DNA of 64,000 nt from Ursus arctos (lineage: Eukaryota; Chordata; Mammalia; Carnivora; Ursidae): NCBI RefSeq assembly GCF_023065955.2, contig NW_026622963.1, positions 5,153,001 through 5,217,000 on the forward strand, in the 5' to 3' direction. Shown here in pieces: positions 42,885 to 54,840 of the stretch. The notes beneath the pieces are model-generated. The model saw only the letters and a list, made by a program, of their open reading frames with translations, ran no database searches and was not told the origin of the DNA. Position numbers and translations under genes: made by a program. Positions within the stretch are counted from its first letter, which is position 1, and the number at the start of each line of letters is the position of its first letter.

Positions 42885-43085
42885 AGGAGCATTGTGATAA
42901 AGTAGAAAGTGAGTTGGGCTAATGATTAGGGTTCTAATTAATTCTAGCTTCACTGCTTTCCAGTTATGTGTGATCGTGGGCAAATCACTTCATCTCTCAG
43001 ACCTTCAGCTGTCTTCTCTATAAGCTGAAGTATCTTCTCGCCAAGTTGTTCTTATGGGAGTCAAATAAAATGTTGTGAAAGAAAT
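42885..43085 (+). repeat. MIR SINE remnant, sense
   Basis: 'gagcattgtgataaagtagaa', 'cgtgggcaaatcacttcatct' and 'ctcagaccttcagctgtctt'. Confidence 0.75.
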
Positions 43086-44449
43086 GAGAGAAGTGTAGAG
43101 TAACACATTTTTAATTGTCTTCATTTTTACACTAAAGACTGGTGGGCATTTAAAGGGAGATTCTGGTCCTAAAAAATAAATAATTGATCTTAGATTTTGA
43201 GTATTCAAGATCTATCAGTAGAAGATAAGGGTGTGTGCAACTTTTTTGAAATTAGTTGCCCAGTGAGTAAAAGATGTTTTATTATAAACAGCTGTTTGAA
43301 TGCTTGATTCTAGTAAGTGTATCCTAGTAGCAACTTTTCAGGTATTCCCTACAATTTTTTTTACTTCAAATTTTTGCCCTGGTGTTTTGGTTAAAGCAGT
43401 TTTTGAAGGTAGCAGCGAGAGTAAATGTAAGCTATAGTGCTTTATGAGGCTTGCAGAGTATGATGGATGCATTTATTTATTTATTTATTCCAGTTACTGA
43501 CTGTTTTCTCAAATGCACTTTTGCTTTCTTGGGACATTATTCTTTTGAAGAACTCTAAGGTCTCCCACAGAAATGTGGGTGGAGTTTGATTGTTATTGCC
43601 AAAGGAGATTTGCACTTCATTGCTGAGGACTCTGATGAGGCAAAAGTTCCTATTTGGAGTTGAATGAAATTAAGATGATGGCGAGGAATTTGACTTTTAA
43701 AATACTATTTAATATATTCATCATGTCTAACATTAGGTTAATGTACAAGTGGAATCTGAATATGTTAATAAGCTATGGTAAATATAGTTTCTGTATTTTA
43801 TTACAATAAAATGTGAAACAAAACATAGATGCTTCTTGAATTAACATCATTTACCTTTTTGTTTTGACCTAGTTGCTTCTGTCTGTCATGTTGTATTTGG
43901 GGCAATCTCTTTTCTAAATGAGAAGACTAGTTCTGCAGTTTGCCTTTTTCTTTTATATGAGAAATATTGTATATAGATTTAGAAAGGAAAAGGGAACTAA
44001 CGTATGTTGACTTCGTTACTCTGTACAAGCATACCAAGTACCTAACATTTATGCACTTTATTTTTCCTTCAACCTGATATAAGAGTATTAGTGTCCCCAT
44101 TTTATAAAGGAAAACATTGAAATTTAGAGACTAACCTCAAAATTACTGCAACCCAGGAATCAATCACATTCTCCCTCCCTGTCTCACTCCTCCCTTCATG
44201 ATATTTCTCATACTGCTTTCATGTAATCATTACATCTTTTCTTTGAGGAAGATTTTATTCTTCTTGCAAATGAAGAAGAGTGTTAACATGAGTGTATAAA
44301 GAATAAGAAAATGAGAGCATGTATTCCACATTAAAGGATAAAATCTTAAATAAAGTTTTTTTTTTTAAACATTAATTCATTTTTAACTGGTAAACCAACT
44401 TTGCTTTTCTCTTAAAAACACCACTTGGTCATGATGCATTATACTTTTT
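43086..44449. other. Intronic-looking sequence, mostly unique
   Basis: A (TTTA)n run lies at about 43470-43489. A likely antisense MIR lies at about 44030-44160 ('tgtccccattttataaagg'). No gene-like frame. Confidence 0.45.
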
Positions 44450-44867
44450 ATGTATTGTTGGGTTTGATTTACAGAAATGTTAAGAATTTTTGTGTCTGTA
44501 TTCATGAGAGATTTGGTCTATAGTTTCTTAGAATGCCTTTGGTTTTGACATCAGGACAGTGCTGGCCTTGTAGAATGAGTCGAGAAGTATTCTCTCCTTC
44601 CTCTTCAATTTTCTGGATGTTTTTTAGGTTTGGTATTATTTCTTCCTTATATTTCAGGTAGAATTCACCAATGAAGCCAGTTGGGCCTGGAGTTCTGTCT
44701 ATGGAAAGATTTTAAACTAGTTTCAATTTCTTTAACTGATAGCAGGATTATTCTATTTATTTCTTCTTAAGTGAGCTTTGGTAGTTTGTCTTTCAAGGAA
44801 TTTTATCTATTTCATCTGAGCTGTTAAATTTATTGACATAGAATTGTTCATAACATTCCTTTATTTA
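44450..44867 (-). repeat. L1 ORF2 fragment (RT region), antisense
   Basis: 'cagtgctggccttgtagaatg' and 'gccagttgggcctggagttc' are typical reversed RT text. A second pass over the RT/endonuclease region also seen at 38-39.8 kb. Confidence 0.85.
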
Positions 44868-45082
44868 TTTATTTATTTATTTATTATTTTATTCATTTAT
44901 TCGACGCAGAGAGAGAGACAGAGAGAGAGCGCACAAGCAGGGGGAGCTGCAGGCAGAGGGAGAGGGAGAAGTAGGCTTCCCATAGAGCAGGGGGAGCCCG
45001 ATGTGGGACTGGATCCCACGTCCCTGGAATCATGACCCGAGCCCAAGACAGTCACTCAACCAACTGAGCCACACAAGTGCCC
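44868..45082 (-). mobile_element. Carnivore SINE, antisense
   Basis: (TTTA)n lead, 'cgacgcagagagagagaca' body and end 'gagccacacaagtgccct'. A partial duplication 'cctttatt' flanks it. Confidence 0.9.
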
Positions 45083-45239
45083 TCCCTTTATTCTTTTAAT
45101 GTCTATAATTTCTCCCTCCTATTTCTGATATTGGTGTTTTGCCTCTTTTCCTTTTTTCCTCCTGATTAGTCTGCTAGAGGTTTATCAGTTTTACTTATAA
45201 CAAAGAACCAGCTTTTGGTTTCATGGATTTAAAATTTTC
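45083..45239 (-). repeat. L1 ORF2 fragment, antisense (host of nest)
   Basis: 'tctgctagaggtttatcagtt' and 'aagaaccagcttttggtttc' continue the RT/EN tract. Resumes at about 46.3 kb. Confidence 0.8.
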
Positions 45240-46165
45240 TTTTAAAACAGACTTTGTTTTTTAGAGCAGTTTTAGGTTCCCGGCAAAGTTGAGTGGAAAG
45301 TGCAGATTTTTCTGTATACCCCTGCTCTCACACATGCACAGCCTCTCTCACCACCAACGCTCGATGAATCTACACTGACACATGATTATCACCCAAAGTC
45401 CATAGTTTACGTTAGGATTCACTCTTGGTGTTGTGTGGGTTTGGACAAATGTTTAATGACATGTATTCACCATCATAGCATATATATAGGTAGTTTGACT
45501 ACCCTAAAAATTGTGTGCTCTGCCTGTTCATTTCTCCCTCCCCCAACTCCTGGCATAGTTTTGCCTTTTCCAGAATGTCATATGGTATATAGCGTTTTCA
45601 CATTGGTTTCCTTCACTTAGTAATATGCATTTAAGTTTCCTCCATGTCTTTTCATGGCTTGATAGCTCTTTTTAAAGCCCTGAGTAATCCATTGTATGGA
45701 TGTTCCACAGTTTATCCATTCAGCTACTGAAGGACATCTTGGTTGCTTTTAAGTTTTTTGTTTGTTTCTGTCTTGTTTTGTTTAAAGATTTTATTCACTT
45801 ACTACCAAAAAAAATGTATTCACTTATTAGAGAGTGTGCACAAGCTGGTGGGGTAGGGGCGGTGGGAGAGGGAAAGGCAGACTCCCGCTGAGCAGGGAGC
45901 CCGCTAAGGGGCTCCATCTCAGGACCATGAGATCATGACCTGAGCTGAAGGCAGATGTTTAACTGTGACTGAGCCACCCAGGCACCCCTCAAGTTGTGAC
46001 AATTACAAATTAGGCTTATATAAATATTAATGTCCAGGTTTTTGTGTAGAGATACGTTTTCAACTCATTTGGGTCAGTACCCAAGGAGTATGAATGCTGG
46101 ATTGTGTAAGAATATGTTTCGTTTGATGAGATTGCCAAACTGTCTTCCAAAGTGTCTTTACCATT
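45240..46165 (-). repeat. Second L1 3' end nested inside L1, antisense
   Basis: UTR-type text ('gttttaggttcccggcaaag', 'ccattgtatggatgttccac', then 'gccaaactgtcttccaaagtg') lies between host L1 segments. It is itself cut by a SINE at 45775-45988. Confidence 0.75.
45775..45988 (-). mobile_element. Carnivore SINE with internal duplication, antisense
   Basis: Lead 'tttaaagattttattcactt', then a repeated 'attcactta' enclosing 'ctaccaaaaaaaatgt', then the SINE body and 'ccacccaggcacccc'. The extra piece is a small tandem duplication or templated insertion in the tail region. Confidence 0.88.
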
Positions 46166-46282
46166 TTGTGTTTTACTAATCTCAAACAAGTAGCTTTGGG
46201 TCTTATTGACTTTTTTTCCACCTGTTTTCTGTTTGGTTGTAGCCTTTTATTCTCCTTATCCCCCATACCCCTCATCTTCTGC

Positions 46283-46317
<35 letters not shown>

Positions 46318-47674
46318 GAAAAGGAGAGAACACTTTATTTACCGTTTAGGTTTATTTTGCTGTTCTCTTACTAATTTCTTAAGGTGGAAGCTTAGGTCAT
46401 TGATTTTAGACCTTTTTTAAGATAACAGAGTATCATTTAGTTTCTAGATGTTTGGGGATTTTAAAGATGTTCAGATTTTAATTTTTAGTTTAATTCCATT
46501 GTGATAATAGAATATATTTTTTATGATTTAAAATTCTTAAAATTTATTGAAAATGGTTTTATGGCTCAGAATGTAGTCTCTTGGGTAATGGTTCTGTGTG
46601 TACTTGAAAATAATGTATATTCCGCTGTTGGTGGAATGTTCTTTAAATTCAGTTAGATCAAATTGGTTGATAGTATTGTTCAAGTCTGGTATATCCTTAC
46701 TCATTTTTTGTGTACTTGTTCTATCACATATTGAAACAGTAGTTTCACTGACAATAATTGTGGATTTGTCTATTCTTGTAATTCTATCAGTTTTTGCTTT
46801 ATGTATTTTGAAGCTGTTTAGTTTAGAATTCTTCATCTTCATGATTAAGTCAATCCCTTTATCATTATGAAATGACCCTATTTATCTTTGGTAAGTATCT
46901 TAGCTGTGAAATATACTTTATCTGATATTAAGATAGCTATTACAGCTCTTTATTGATTAATGGTAGCCTGGTATATTTTTATAATCCTTTAATTTTAACC
47001 TTTTTGTTTTTTATATTTAAAATGGATTTCTTTTTAGACAACATTTTATACAATCTGATAATCTCTTCCTTTCAGTCAGGTGTTCTATATTGTGATTGGG
47101 CTTATGTCTGCCATCTTGCTATTTGTTTCCTCTGTCCCATCTCTTTGCTTTTTTTACTCTTACTTTCTTTTGAATTGAGTACATTTTAGTATTCCATTTT
47201 ATCTGCACTATTGCCTTATGAACTGTAACTCTTTCCTTTTTTTTTCTTTTTCAGTGGTTGACATGGTTATAATAAGCACCTCTAACTTATCACAGTCTTC
47301 CTACAAATAATAATCTATCACTTTACGCATAATGTGTGACTTTAAGCACAGTATATTTTTCCTTATCCCATCACTTTTCCAAATGTCATGTTTTACTTCT
47401 GTATATTTTACAAACCCCATAATAGATTATTGTTCTTTTAAAATAAGAAAGAAAATCTATTTTATTATTATTCGCATATTTACTCATTTTAGTGCTCTTC
47501 ATTCCTTTGTATAGATTTATGTTTTTGTTTATCATTTTTCTTCTGCAGAAATTCTTTCACAGCATTTTTTTAACGTACAAGTCTGCTGGTGACAAATTCT
47601 CTCAGCTTTTATTTGTCTAAAAAAGTATTTTATCAACATTTCAGAAAGCTATTTTTTCTGGCACTGAATTTTAG
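46166..47674 (-). repeat. L1 ORF2 endonuclease region and upstream, antisense
   Basis: The minus frame at 46537-46842 translates to the endonuclease C-terminus. The catalytic-region signature 'DHILG' appears as DYILS, so a key His is replaced. A poly-T of about 30 lies at 46288-46315. The region right of 46.9 kb continues toward the L1 5' side. Confidence 0.85.
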
Positions 47675-48165
47675 TGTGTTAGGAGTCTCCAGGACTGCCT
47701 TCGGGTTTGGTAGTTCACTAGGAGAATTCTCAGGACTGGGTGTATAGTTATGCGATTTATTACAGTGAAAGGATGCAAAGCCAAATTAGTAAAGGGAAAA
47801 GGTTCATGAGTAAAGTCTGGAGAAAACAAAGTATAGGTTTCCAAGAGTCTAATCCCAGTGAGTCACACAGGACATGTTTAACTCTATTAACAATGAATGG
47901 TGACAGCAAGTGAAAAAATGTTGTCCAACAGGGAAGCCCATTAGAGACTTAGCGTCCAAAGTTTTTATTGGTCACGTGAGCATCCTCTGCGTAGCATGCA
48001 TCAAAATACCAGTCTTCCAGAAGGAAAGCAGGTGTATAGCATGAATCATATTGCTTACACAAACACTGTAGGCACAGTAAACCACCTGTATTAGTTAGGG
48101 AATGTTTTCTAAGGATAGCAGTCTTGAGCTTGCTATGTGAACTCTCTTCTGCATAGTAGGTCACC
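47675..48165 (-). mobile_element. Solo LTR (ERV-type), antisense
   Basis: On the minus strand the element has a TG-start-like left part, an 'aataaa' signal near 47762 and ends in CA at 47675. It interrupts the L1 at a point where the L1 reading resumes on the right. Motif order ('agggaagcccattagagactt', 'ggaaagcaggtgtatagcat') is that of a known ancient LTR whose name I do not recall with certainty. Confidence 0.6.
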
Positions 48166-49146
48166 TTGTTTTTACCTTTTTGAACTTTAAAGATTTTATT
48201 TTGTTGTCTTCTGGCTTGGATACCTTCTGAGGAGAAATTTGTGGTGATTCTTATCTTTGTTCCATTGTATGTAATGTACCTTTTTTCCTCCAGCTTCTTT
48301 TAAGATTTTTCGTCACTGTTTTCAGTAATTGGTTTACGATGTACTTTATGTGTACGTGTGAATGTATGTTTGTGTTTATCCTGTGTGGGATTCCTTGAAC
48401 TTCTTGGAACTGTGCATTTGAGGTATGCAACAAATTGAAATTTTCTCAGCCATTATTTTTTCCAACCTTGCTCCACCTCTTTTGTTTTCATGCTTCAGTT
48501 AAACATATGTTAGATTGCTGGTACTGTCCCACAGGTCACTGAGTCTGTTCATTTGGGGGAGGGGAACATCTTTGCTCCCCCCCCCTCTCCTTTTTCGAAT
48601 AGTTTTATTCTTCGGCCTCCAGGTTTACTTCTGCAGTGGCTTATCTACAATAAATCCCTTCCAATGATATTTTACTTCAGATATTATATTTTTCATCTCT
48701 AGAAGTTCCATTTGATTCGTTCTTGTAGGTTTCCTTGTCTCCTCATTATATTCAGATATTCTATTATGTTGTTGAGCAAATACGTTTATTTTAGCTGTTT
48801 TAACATCTTCGTCTCCTGATTTGCTCATCTTGTTCATTTCTGGTTCTGTTAATATTGGCTATGGTTTTCTAGTTCATGGGTCATGTTTTATTGCTTACCC
48901 ATAAGCCTATTTTTATGCTGTATTTTATAATAATTTTTGATTATCATGTGATTACTGTATTTTTGATTATTATATGCTTATCATTGTTTTATGTTGTTTG
49001 CTGGATTTTGTTGTATTACATTAAAGAATGTCAGAATTTTTATGGTATACTGCTAAGTTACTTGCAGGTAAGTTTGGTCCTTTCATGGCTTATTTTTAAG
49101 CAGTTTCAGGGCAAACCCAGAATTGCCTTTACGGTAGGACTAATTC
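48166..49146 (-). repeat. L1 (5'/ORF1-side or HAL1-like) fragment, antisense
   Basis: 'gttgtcttctggcttggatac', 'acatatgttagattgctggta' and 'tcatctctagaagttccattt' are common reversed L1/HAL1 text. Confidence 0.75.
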
Positions 49147-49340
49147 ATTTTTTTATTTTTATTTTTTAAAGTACTTTATTTATTTACTTGAGAGAGAGCA
49201 CAGAGGGAGAAGGAGAAGCAGACCCCCACTAAGCGGGGAGCCCGATGCAGGGCCTGATGCAGGGCCCTATTCCAGGACCCTGGGATCGTTACCTGAGCCG
49301 CAGGCAGGTGCTTAACCAACTGAGCCACCCAGGCGCCCCC
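49147..49340 (-). mobile_element. Carnivore SINE, antisense
   Basis: T-rich lead, 'cttgagagagagcacagagg', and 'ccacccaggcgccccc'. It has a small internal tandem duplication ('gatgcagggcc' twice). Duplicated target 'ggactaatt' lies on both sides. Confidence 0.92.
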
Positions 49341-49900
49341 GTAGTGGGACTAATTTAACTTCACTTCTAAGGCATGGCCCTTCTGGGGTCACTGTTGGCT
49401 TCCATGTTCAGCAAGATCTTTTCACTTTGGATAGGGGAAACTTTAACAATTCCTGGCCCTTTGTGAGCTCTGACAATTTTTATCTAACAGCTTCCTGGTA
49501 ATACTCTTTCCTTAGAGGTTAATTTTGATTTTGCCTGGCCTCTTGCGGTTTCACTTTCTACATGCACAAATTGTATTCAGCCAAAGATCCAATAGGACCC
49601 TCAGTCATTTTTTTGGACCTCTTTCTTTATGGTAGATCTCTCCTCTCAGTTAGTCTGTATCCTGCACCCACACACAAAATTCTAGCTGCCTTGGCCTCTC
49701 TAAACTTTGATCTGTGTCTTTTTAACTCAGCAATAGTGCTGGATTCTTTTGGGGTTATCCTTCTCTGTACCATTGCCTGGAAATAACCTCCAAGTGGAAA
49801 ACTAGAGGTTTCTCTGACTTATTGCCCTTTGAGAGCAGTAGTCTGGGATCACAGTCTGGTGTCGCCTTTATTCAGTGTTTGAAAACAGTTGTTTCCTATA
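49341..49900 (-). repeat. L1 5'-side remnant, antisense
   Basis: The left part continues the L1/HAL1 text. The end is not sharp. Confidence 0.45.
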
Positions 49901-51610
49901 TTTTGTCTAGTTTGTAGTTGTTTAGGCAGAACAATAGTTCCAGACCTTCTTTGTCTTTCATGTTCAAAGTGGAAATCTCTATAAACACTAAACTTTTCCA
50001 CTTACACTATAAGCTTTTCCTTTTCTAAGGATATGTGCAATTGTCATTTTTCAGAATATGTGCAAAATGTCAAGCCTCTCCTTTTCTTATTATATTCAGA
50101 AGATAGTCATGATGAATGTGATCAGGATTTCAAACTTCAGATTCTGCTTAGGTACTTCTTAAAGCCATGGAATCTTCCACTGTGCCCTCGATGAACATGT
50201 ATACATTTATATATCACAGTGGATAAATATGTATATTTGATGAATATATATTTTATTGATGAATATATATCACAGTGGATCAGGGCTTTGAATTGGTGAG
50301 GCACTGGGGCACCTACGATACAAAATTTGGGAAGCACTCACTCTCAGGTACCAATCCTGCACTTGAACTGCCTATAGAGTCAGAGCCTCCTTAAATATTA
50401 TGCCCCAGGCACCTTGCTTGTCTTACTCTATTTCAGACTTTGCAGGGGATATTCCAGACAAAGATTATTTTCATTACTTAGGGCATTGATCCCAAACCAC
50501 TATTAACTGCATCACGTATTTCCTTTAGAGAAGTTTTAAGTCTTTTTTTTATCATCATATTAAATTATTTTAACTTCTCTCCAGCCATTTATTTTCTCGA
50601 AGGAACTGCAAATAAAGTCTGATGTAACATGTCAGTCCCTAGGTACTTGCTGAAAAATGGAAGCAACAAAAGAGTATCTGTGGTAGCAAATACTGTTTCA
50701 TAGAACCAAACCGTGTGTAGTGAAGTATTACCTATTTTTAGGTTGTCTTTTCTGGCCCTAGAAATGAATGGCTCTCCCTGCGTAGACCAGGTTCTATCAA
50801 TTCCTATGTGCTATTGCTCAGTGGGCTGGCAGCCATATTTGCAGTTTGAGAGTCCCAAGTAAGCCTGACTTGGCTTCAGAAATGAACCTAGATTTCTGCT
50901 AGGAGAACTTTTAATATGGGTCAGAGACACACAATTACATTCTGATGATAGGAAGAACAAAGCTTTTAATCTCACACGGAATGTACTCTTTTTGAGTTCA
51001 ACTCTTGACCCACTTTTGTATTGCTTTAGGGTACAGATGGAATGATAAAGGAATCCGTCTCTCTCCTCATCTTAGAATATGAGAGGAGACCAGGAGGAAG
51101 TCCAGATGAAATGAGATATGGAGCCATTTGTTAATCTAAACCTGAGTTAAGCCTTAGGGGAGAAGGGCAAAAATAATTCATTCTTATTTTCATTCCAGAT
51201 TTCCAGGGTTATTCAGATAGGGACCTAGTATGAGTTCTAGCAGTAATAAGTGATTTTTGCCTGGAATGGGTTTTGTTAAATAGCTTCTTTTGGCTGCAGT
51301 GGTATTAAGTATCTGTTTGGTAGTTGAACGGTTCAAAAACATCGATTTTATGTGCAGAGACTAACCATTAATCTCATGTTACTACTGCTTTGGATACTGA
51401 GTTTTCTTTACTCGATTTTATTGACTTCTTGGGCTTTTTCTCCATTTTTTTCCTGTGAGAGTGTTAGCACATCTGTACCATCTGCAAAGCATTTTATAAT
51501 AGGTTGGAATGTCAAAATAATCCAATCCTGAAGGAAGACGCTTTTACAGTCAAGTTTTGTACATAGGCAGTGGTACCTTTCTTTAATCACTGGGTGAGGT
51601 AATACGTTGT
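49901..51610. other. Intronic-looking sequence, no gene
   Basis: A short internal repeat of 'tatatcacagtggat' occurs at about 50207-50280. Otherwise no named element and no long frame. Confidence 0.45.
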
Positions 51611-51611
51611 G

Positions 51612-51855
51612 ATAGAAAACAGTAGACTTGGATTGGAAAGAACTTGGTTACAGTCCAGGTTGAACCACTTATATAGCTTTGTACCCCTGAGCAAGTCAGT
51701 TAATCTCTTTAAGACTCATTTTTTTTCCATCTGTAAAGTGTGTGTAAGTATGTGGGAGGTGGGGGGAGCGTGTGATAGTATCTGCTTGCCTATTGTACAT
51801 ATCAGTATGAAGATCATAGATGTGAAAGCATTTTGGAAAATGTGTAAAACAAATA
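51612..51855 (+). repeat. MIR SINE, sense, long copy
   Basis: 'cagtagacttggattggaaag', 'gagcaagtcagttaatctctt', 'ccatctgtaaagtgtgtgta' and 'gaaagcattttggaaaatg'. Confidence 0.8.
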
Positions 51856-52105
51856 TAAAAATATAGTTATAAAATTATTTTATCTCAGCTCAATCAAATC
51901 CTGTTCTTTGAGAATCTGTTAGTTTTGTCTAAATAGTTCATTTATTTTATCACTGATAGTTTAGAAAAAGGAAAATGTAAGTTGGAGTATAGATGGTGAA
52001 TACATGATATTGTATTAGGCAAAGGTTATAAATGACCTATGAAAAAATTTATAAAATCTTAAAGTCGTTTTTTTTGTACTAGTAAAATTTGATTGAAAAA
52101 TTTTT
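51856..52105. other. AT-rich spacer
   Basis: No element recognised. Confidence 0.4.
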
Positions 52106-52297
52106 TAAAAGATTTTATTTATTTATTTGAGAGAGGGAGACAGATAGTGACAGAGATAGCAAGAGAGAGCACACGAGGACGGAGGGAGAAGCAAGCTCCT
52201 GCTGAGCAGGGAGCTTGACGCAGGGCTCGATCCCAGGACCCTGGGATCATGGTGCTGAAGGCAGACGCCCAACCGACTGAGCCACCCAGGGACCCCC
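52106..52297 (-). mobile_element. Carnivore SINE, antisense
   Basis: T/A lead, 'gagagagcacacgaggacgg' body and end 'ccacccagggaccccc'. Target 'gattgaaaaattttt' (52091-52105) matches 'gattgaaattttt' (52301-52313). Confidence 0.92.
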
Positions 52298-52417
52298 AAA
52301 GATTGAAATTTTTACTAAACCTCTCCTCTACTCCTAGACTTTGCAAATTTTAACAGTTATATTCTGTGAAATATTGTGTATGAATTTTCCACTTTGGATT
52401 ATCTATAGAGAAAATTT

Positions 52418-52605
52418 TTTTTAAAGATTTTATTTATTTGAGAGAGGGAGAGAGAGAACACAAGTGGAGGGTAGAGACAGAGGGAGAGGGAGAAGCAGGC
52501 TCCCCACTGAGCAGGGAGCCTGTCGAGGGGCTCAATCCCAGGGTCCCAGGATTATGACCTGAGCCGAAGGCAGATGCTTAACCTACTGAGCCTCCATAGG
52601 CGTCC
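52418..52605 (-). mobile_element. Carnivore SINE, antisense
   Basis: T lead, 'agagagaacacaagtggagg' body and end 'gagcctccataggcgtcc'. Confidence 0.9.
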
Positions 52606-52634
52606 TTATGGGAAATTATTTTTAAAAATCAATC

Positions 52635-52817
52635 GGGGGGGCACATTCTGTTGAGTGTCCAACTCTTGTTTTTGGCTCAGGTTGTGATCTCGGGGTCATG
52701 CAATGGAGCCCTGACTCAGTCTCTGTGGTTGGTGCAGAATCTGCTTGAGATTCTGTCTCCCTCTGCTCTCCTTCTCTCCCCCCCCCCCCAAAATAAATCA
52801 ATAAATCTTAAAAAAAA
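52635..52817 (+). mobile_element. Carnivore SINE, sense, decayed head
   Basis: Head reduced to 'ggggggcacattctgttgag', a TC-rich body with a poly-C run, and an A-tail. Duplication 'aaaaatcaatc' at 52624-52634 and 52818-52828. Confidence 0.92.
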
Positions 52818-53956
52818 AAAAATCAATCTGGGTTCTCCTTGTTTAAGATGATTCTGTACTACTCTTCCGCACATAATTAGTATGCATCCAAGGGAATGCA
52901 AACGAATGTGAGCCCAATATGAATATAATTAGGGACTTAAATCTGCCAGAACTTAATCATAGTGATTGAAATATGGATGTAATATTTTGGTACCTTTGGA
53001 ATTATTCAGATTATTCCCCTAACAATATTAGAATGGATCAGTGGGAGAATCCCCTTGGTTGGTTCAGTCATTCATTGAACAAAAATATTAATAACAGTGC
53101 CTACTATTATGAGGCACTGTTCTACAGCAGTGTACAACAGTAAAGAAAATAGACAAAAATTCCTGTTCTTGTAGAGCTTACATTCTAGTGAAGGGAGACA
53201 GAAAATAATAGATAAGATACGTAGTATGCCAGATAACAGTAGGTCTGTAGAGAAAAATAAGAGATGGAAAGGGGTTGGGGGATCTTGGGAGGCATGGGGA
53301 TTGGTGGAGGGCAGGCCAGAGAAAGAAGGCAACAATTGAACAAAGATATGAAGGAGCAGTCTATACAAACCGCTGTCTCAGGGAAGAGTATTCCTGTCTC
53401 AAGGTAACAGCAAGTTCAGCTGCCCTAAGGAAAGTGTGCCTCATCTGTTCCAGGAACAGGGAGGAGGCCATTGCGACTGAGTGGAGTGAGCATGGGGGAA
53501 AGTATTAGATGAGGTCAGAGAAGTAATGGCAAGCTAGTTAATTGAACTTAGGGGGATATTGCCTTTTAATCTGAGAAAAGGAGGCCATTAGAGAGTTTTG
53601 AGCAGAGTGATCACATGGCCTGACTTTTTTTTTTTTAAATTAAATTATCACCAGAGGTAGGTGATTGGGGGTTTTGAGGAAGAAATAGATAATTTAGGAG
53701 ACTATCGCAATAATCTTTGTGTGCTTGGTAGCAGAGGAGATGATGAAAAATGGTTGGATTCTATTTTAAAAGTGAAGCCAACAGTTTTTGCTGATAAGAA
53801 ATAAGAGGGAGAGGGAAAGCAGGGCTAACAGTACATACATGTTTTGGCCTAAGCTATTAGAAGCTTATAGTTATCATTTACTGAGATGAAAGACTGTGGA
53901 AGGAGGAGCAAGTTTGTGGGTTGGGTGGTGGTGAGGTTAATTATGAGTTTGGTTTT

Positions 53957-54147
53957 TGTTTTTGTTTTTTTAAAGATTTTATTTATTTGAGTGAGAGAGA
54001 AAGAGAGTGCAAGCATGAGTGGGGAGAGGGGCAGAAAGAGAGGGAGAGGGAGTGGGGAGCCTGATGCAGGCTTCATTCCACGACCCTGAGAATATGACCT
54101 GAGCTGAAGTCAGACACTTAACCGACTGAGCCACCCAGGTGCCCCAG
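53957..54147 (-). mobile_element. Carnivore SINE, antisense
   Basis: T lead, 'gagtgagagagaaagagagtg' body and end 'ccacccaggtgcccc'. Duplication 'gagtttggtttt' at 53945-53956 and 54148-54159. It is the last SINE toward the right edge. Confidence 0.95.
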
Positions 54148-54354
54148 GAGTTTGGTTTTGAACCTGCTAAGAAATGCTTATTAAATTCCAAGTAAAAAAT
54201 GTTGAGTAGGCGGTTCAGATGTATTAGAAGACAATTATGGGGTGAAGACAAGGCTGTTTATCTACCAGTAAATAATTTGGGGAGTTGTCAGTTTATAGAT
54301 TGTATTTAAAGCCCTCATGTTGGAGGAGACCACCTAGAGAGTTGAATGTAGATG

Positions 54355-54840
54355 GGAAGTACTGTTCTGTACCCAGTTCCAGACTGTGCATTTTTTCCCC
54401 CTACACCAAGCAGTTCTTGAGATACCACCTGGATGTCCTACAGTTCAACTCAATTCTAACTATCTGTCTAGAGATAGCATCAGATTCCACAGGATAAGGG
54501 CTCGGTCCCACAAGACTAACCCCCCTCTCAGGTGCCAGACTCAAGTCCAGGTTGTTAACCTGTGCTTCTGACCCAGCCCTCTTCTTTTCCAGAGGTCAAG
54601 TGGGTGGGATTGAAAGTTTCAACCCTCTGAATCCAGGGTTGGTCCTCCTGGTAACCAGCTCCCTTCTTTGGTGCTTTCTAAAAGTCACCTCATTAACATA
54701 ACAAAAGATACCTTTATTGTTCTCATCTCTTAGGAAATTCCAAATTCCGAGAGTTTTAGGAGCTTTGTGCCAGAAACGGAGAAGACTGAATATATATTTC
54801 TTTTTATAAATTACAGTATCACACAGGAGAGAAGAGGTCC
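54355..54840. other. Foreign segment inside the ancient repeat
   Basis: Sequence between the two parts of the repeat, of unknown origin. An 87-codon minus frame has no similarity. Confidence 0.3.

Noticed and set aside
46288..46315. Poly-T run as a terminator or SINE tail
   Set aside because: No SINE body follows it. It lies in L1 text, and a Pol III terminator would need an upstream Pol III gene. Probably an expanded homopolymer.
53075..53508. 77- and 98-codon frames overlapping at 53.1-53.5 kb
   Set aside because: They lie in an ancient repeat and run on opposite strands. No gene evidence.
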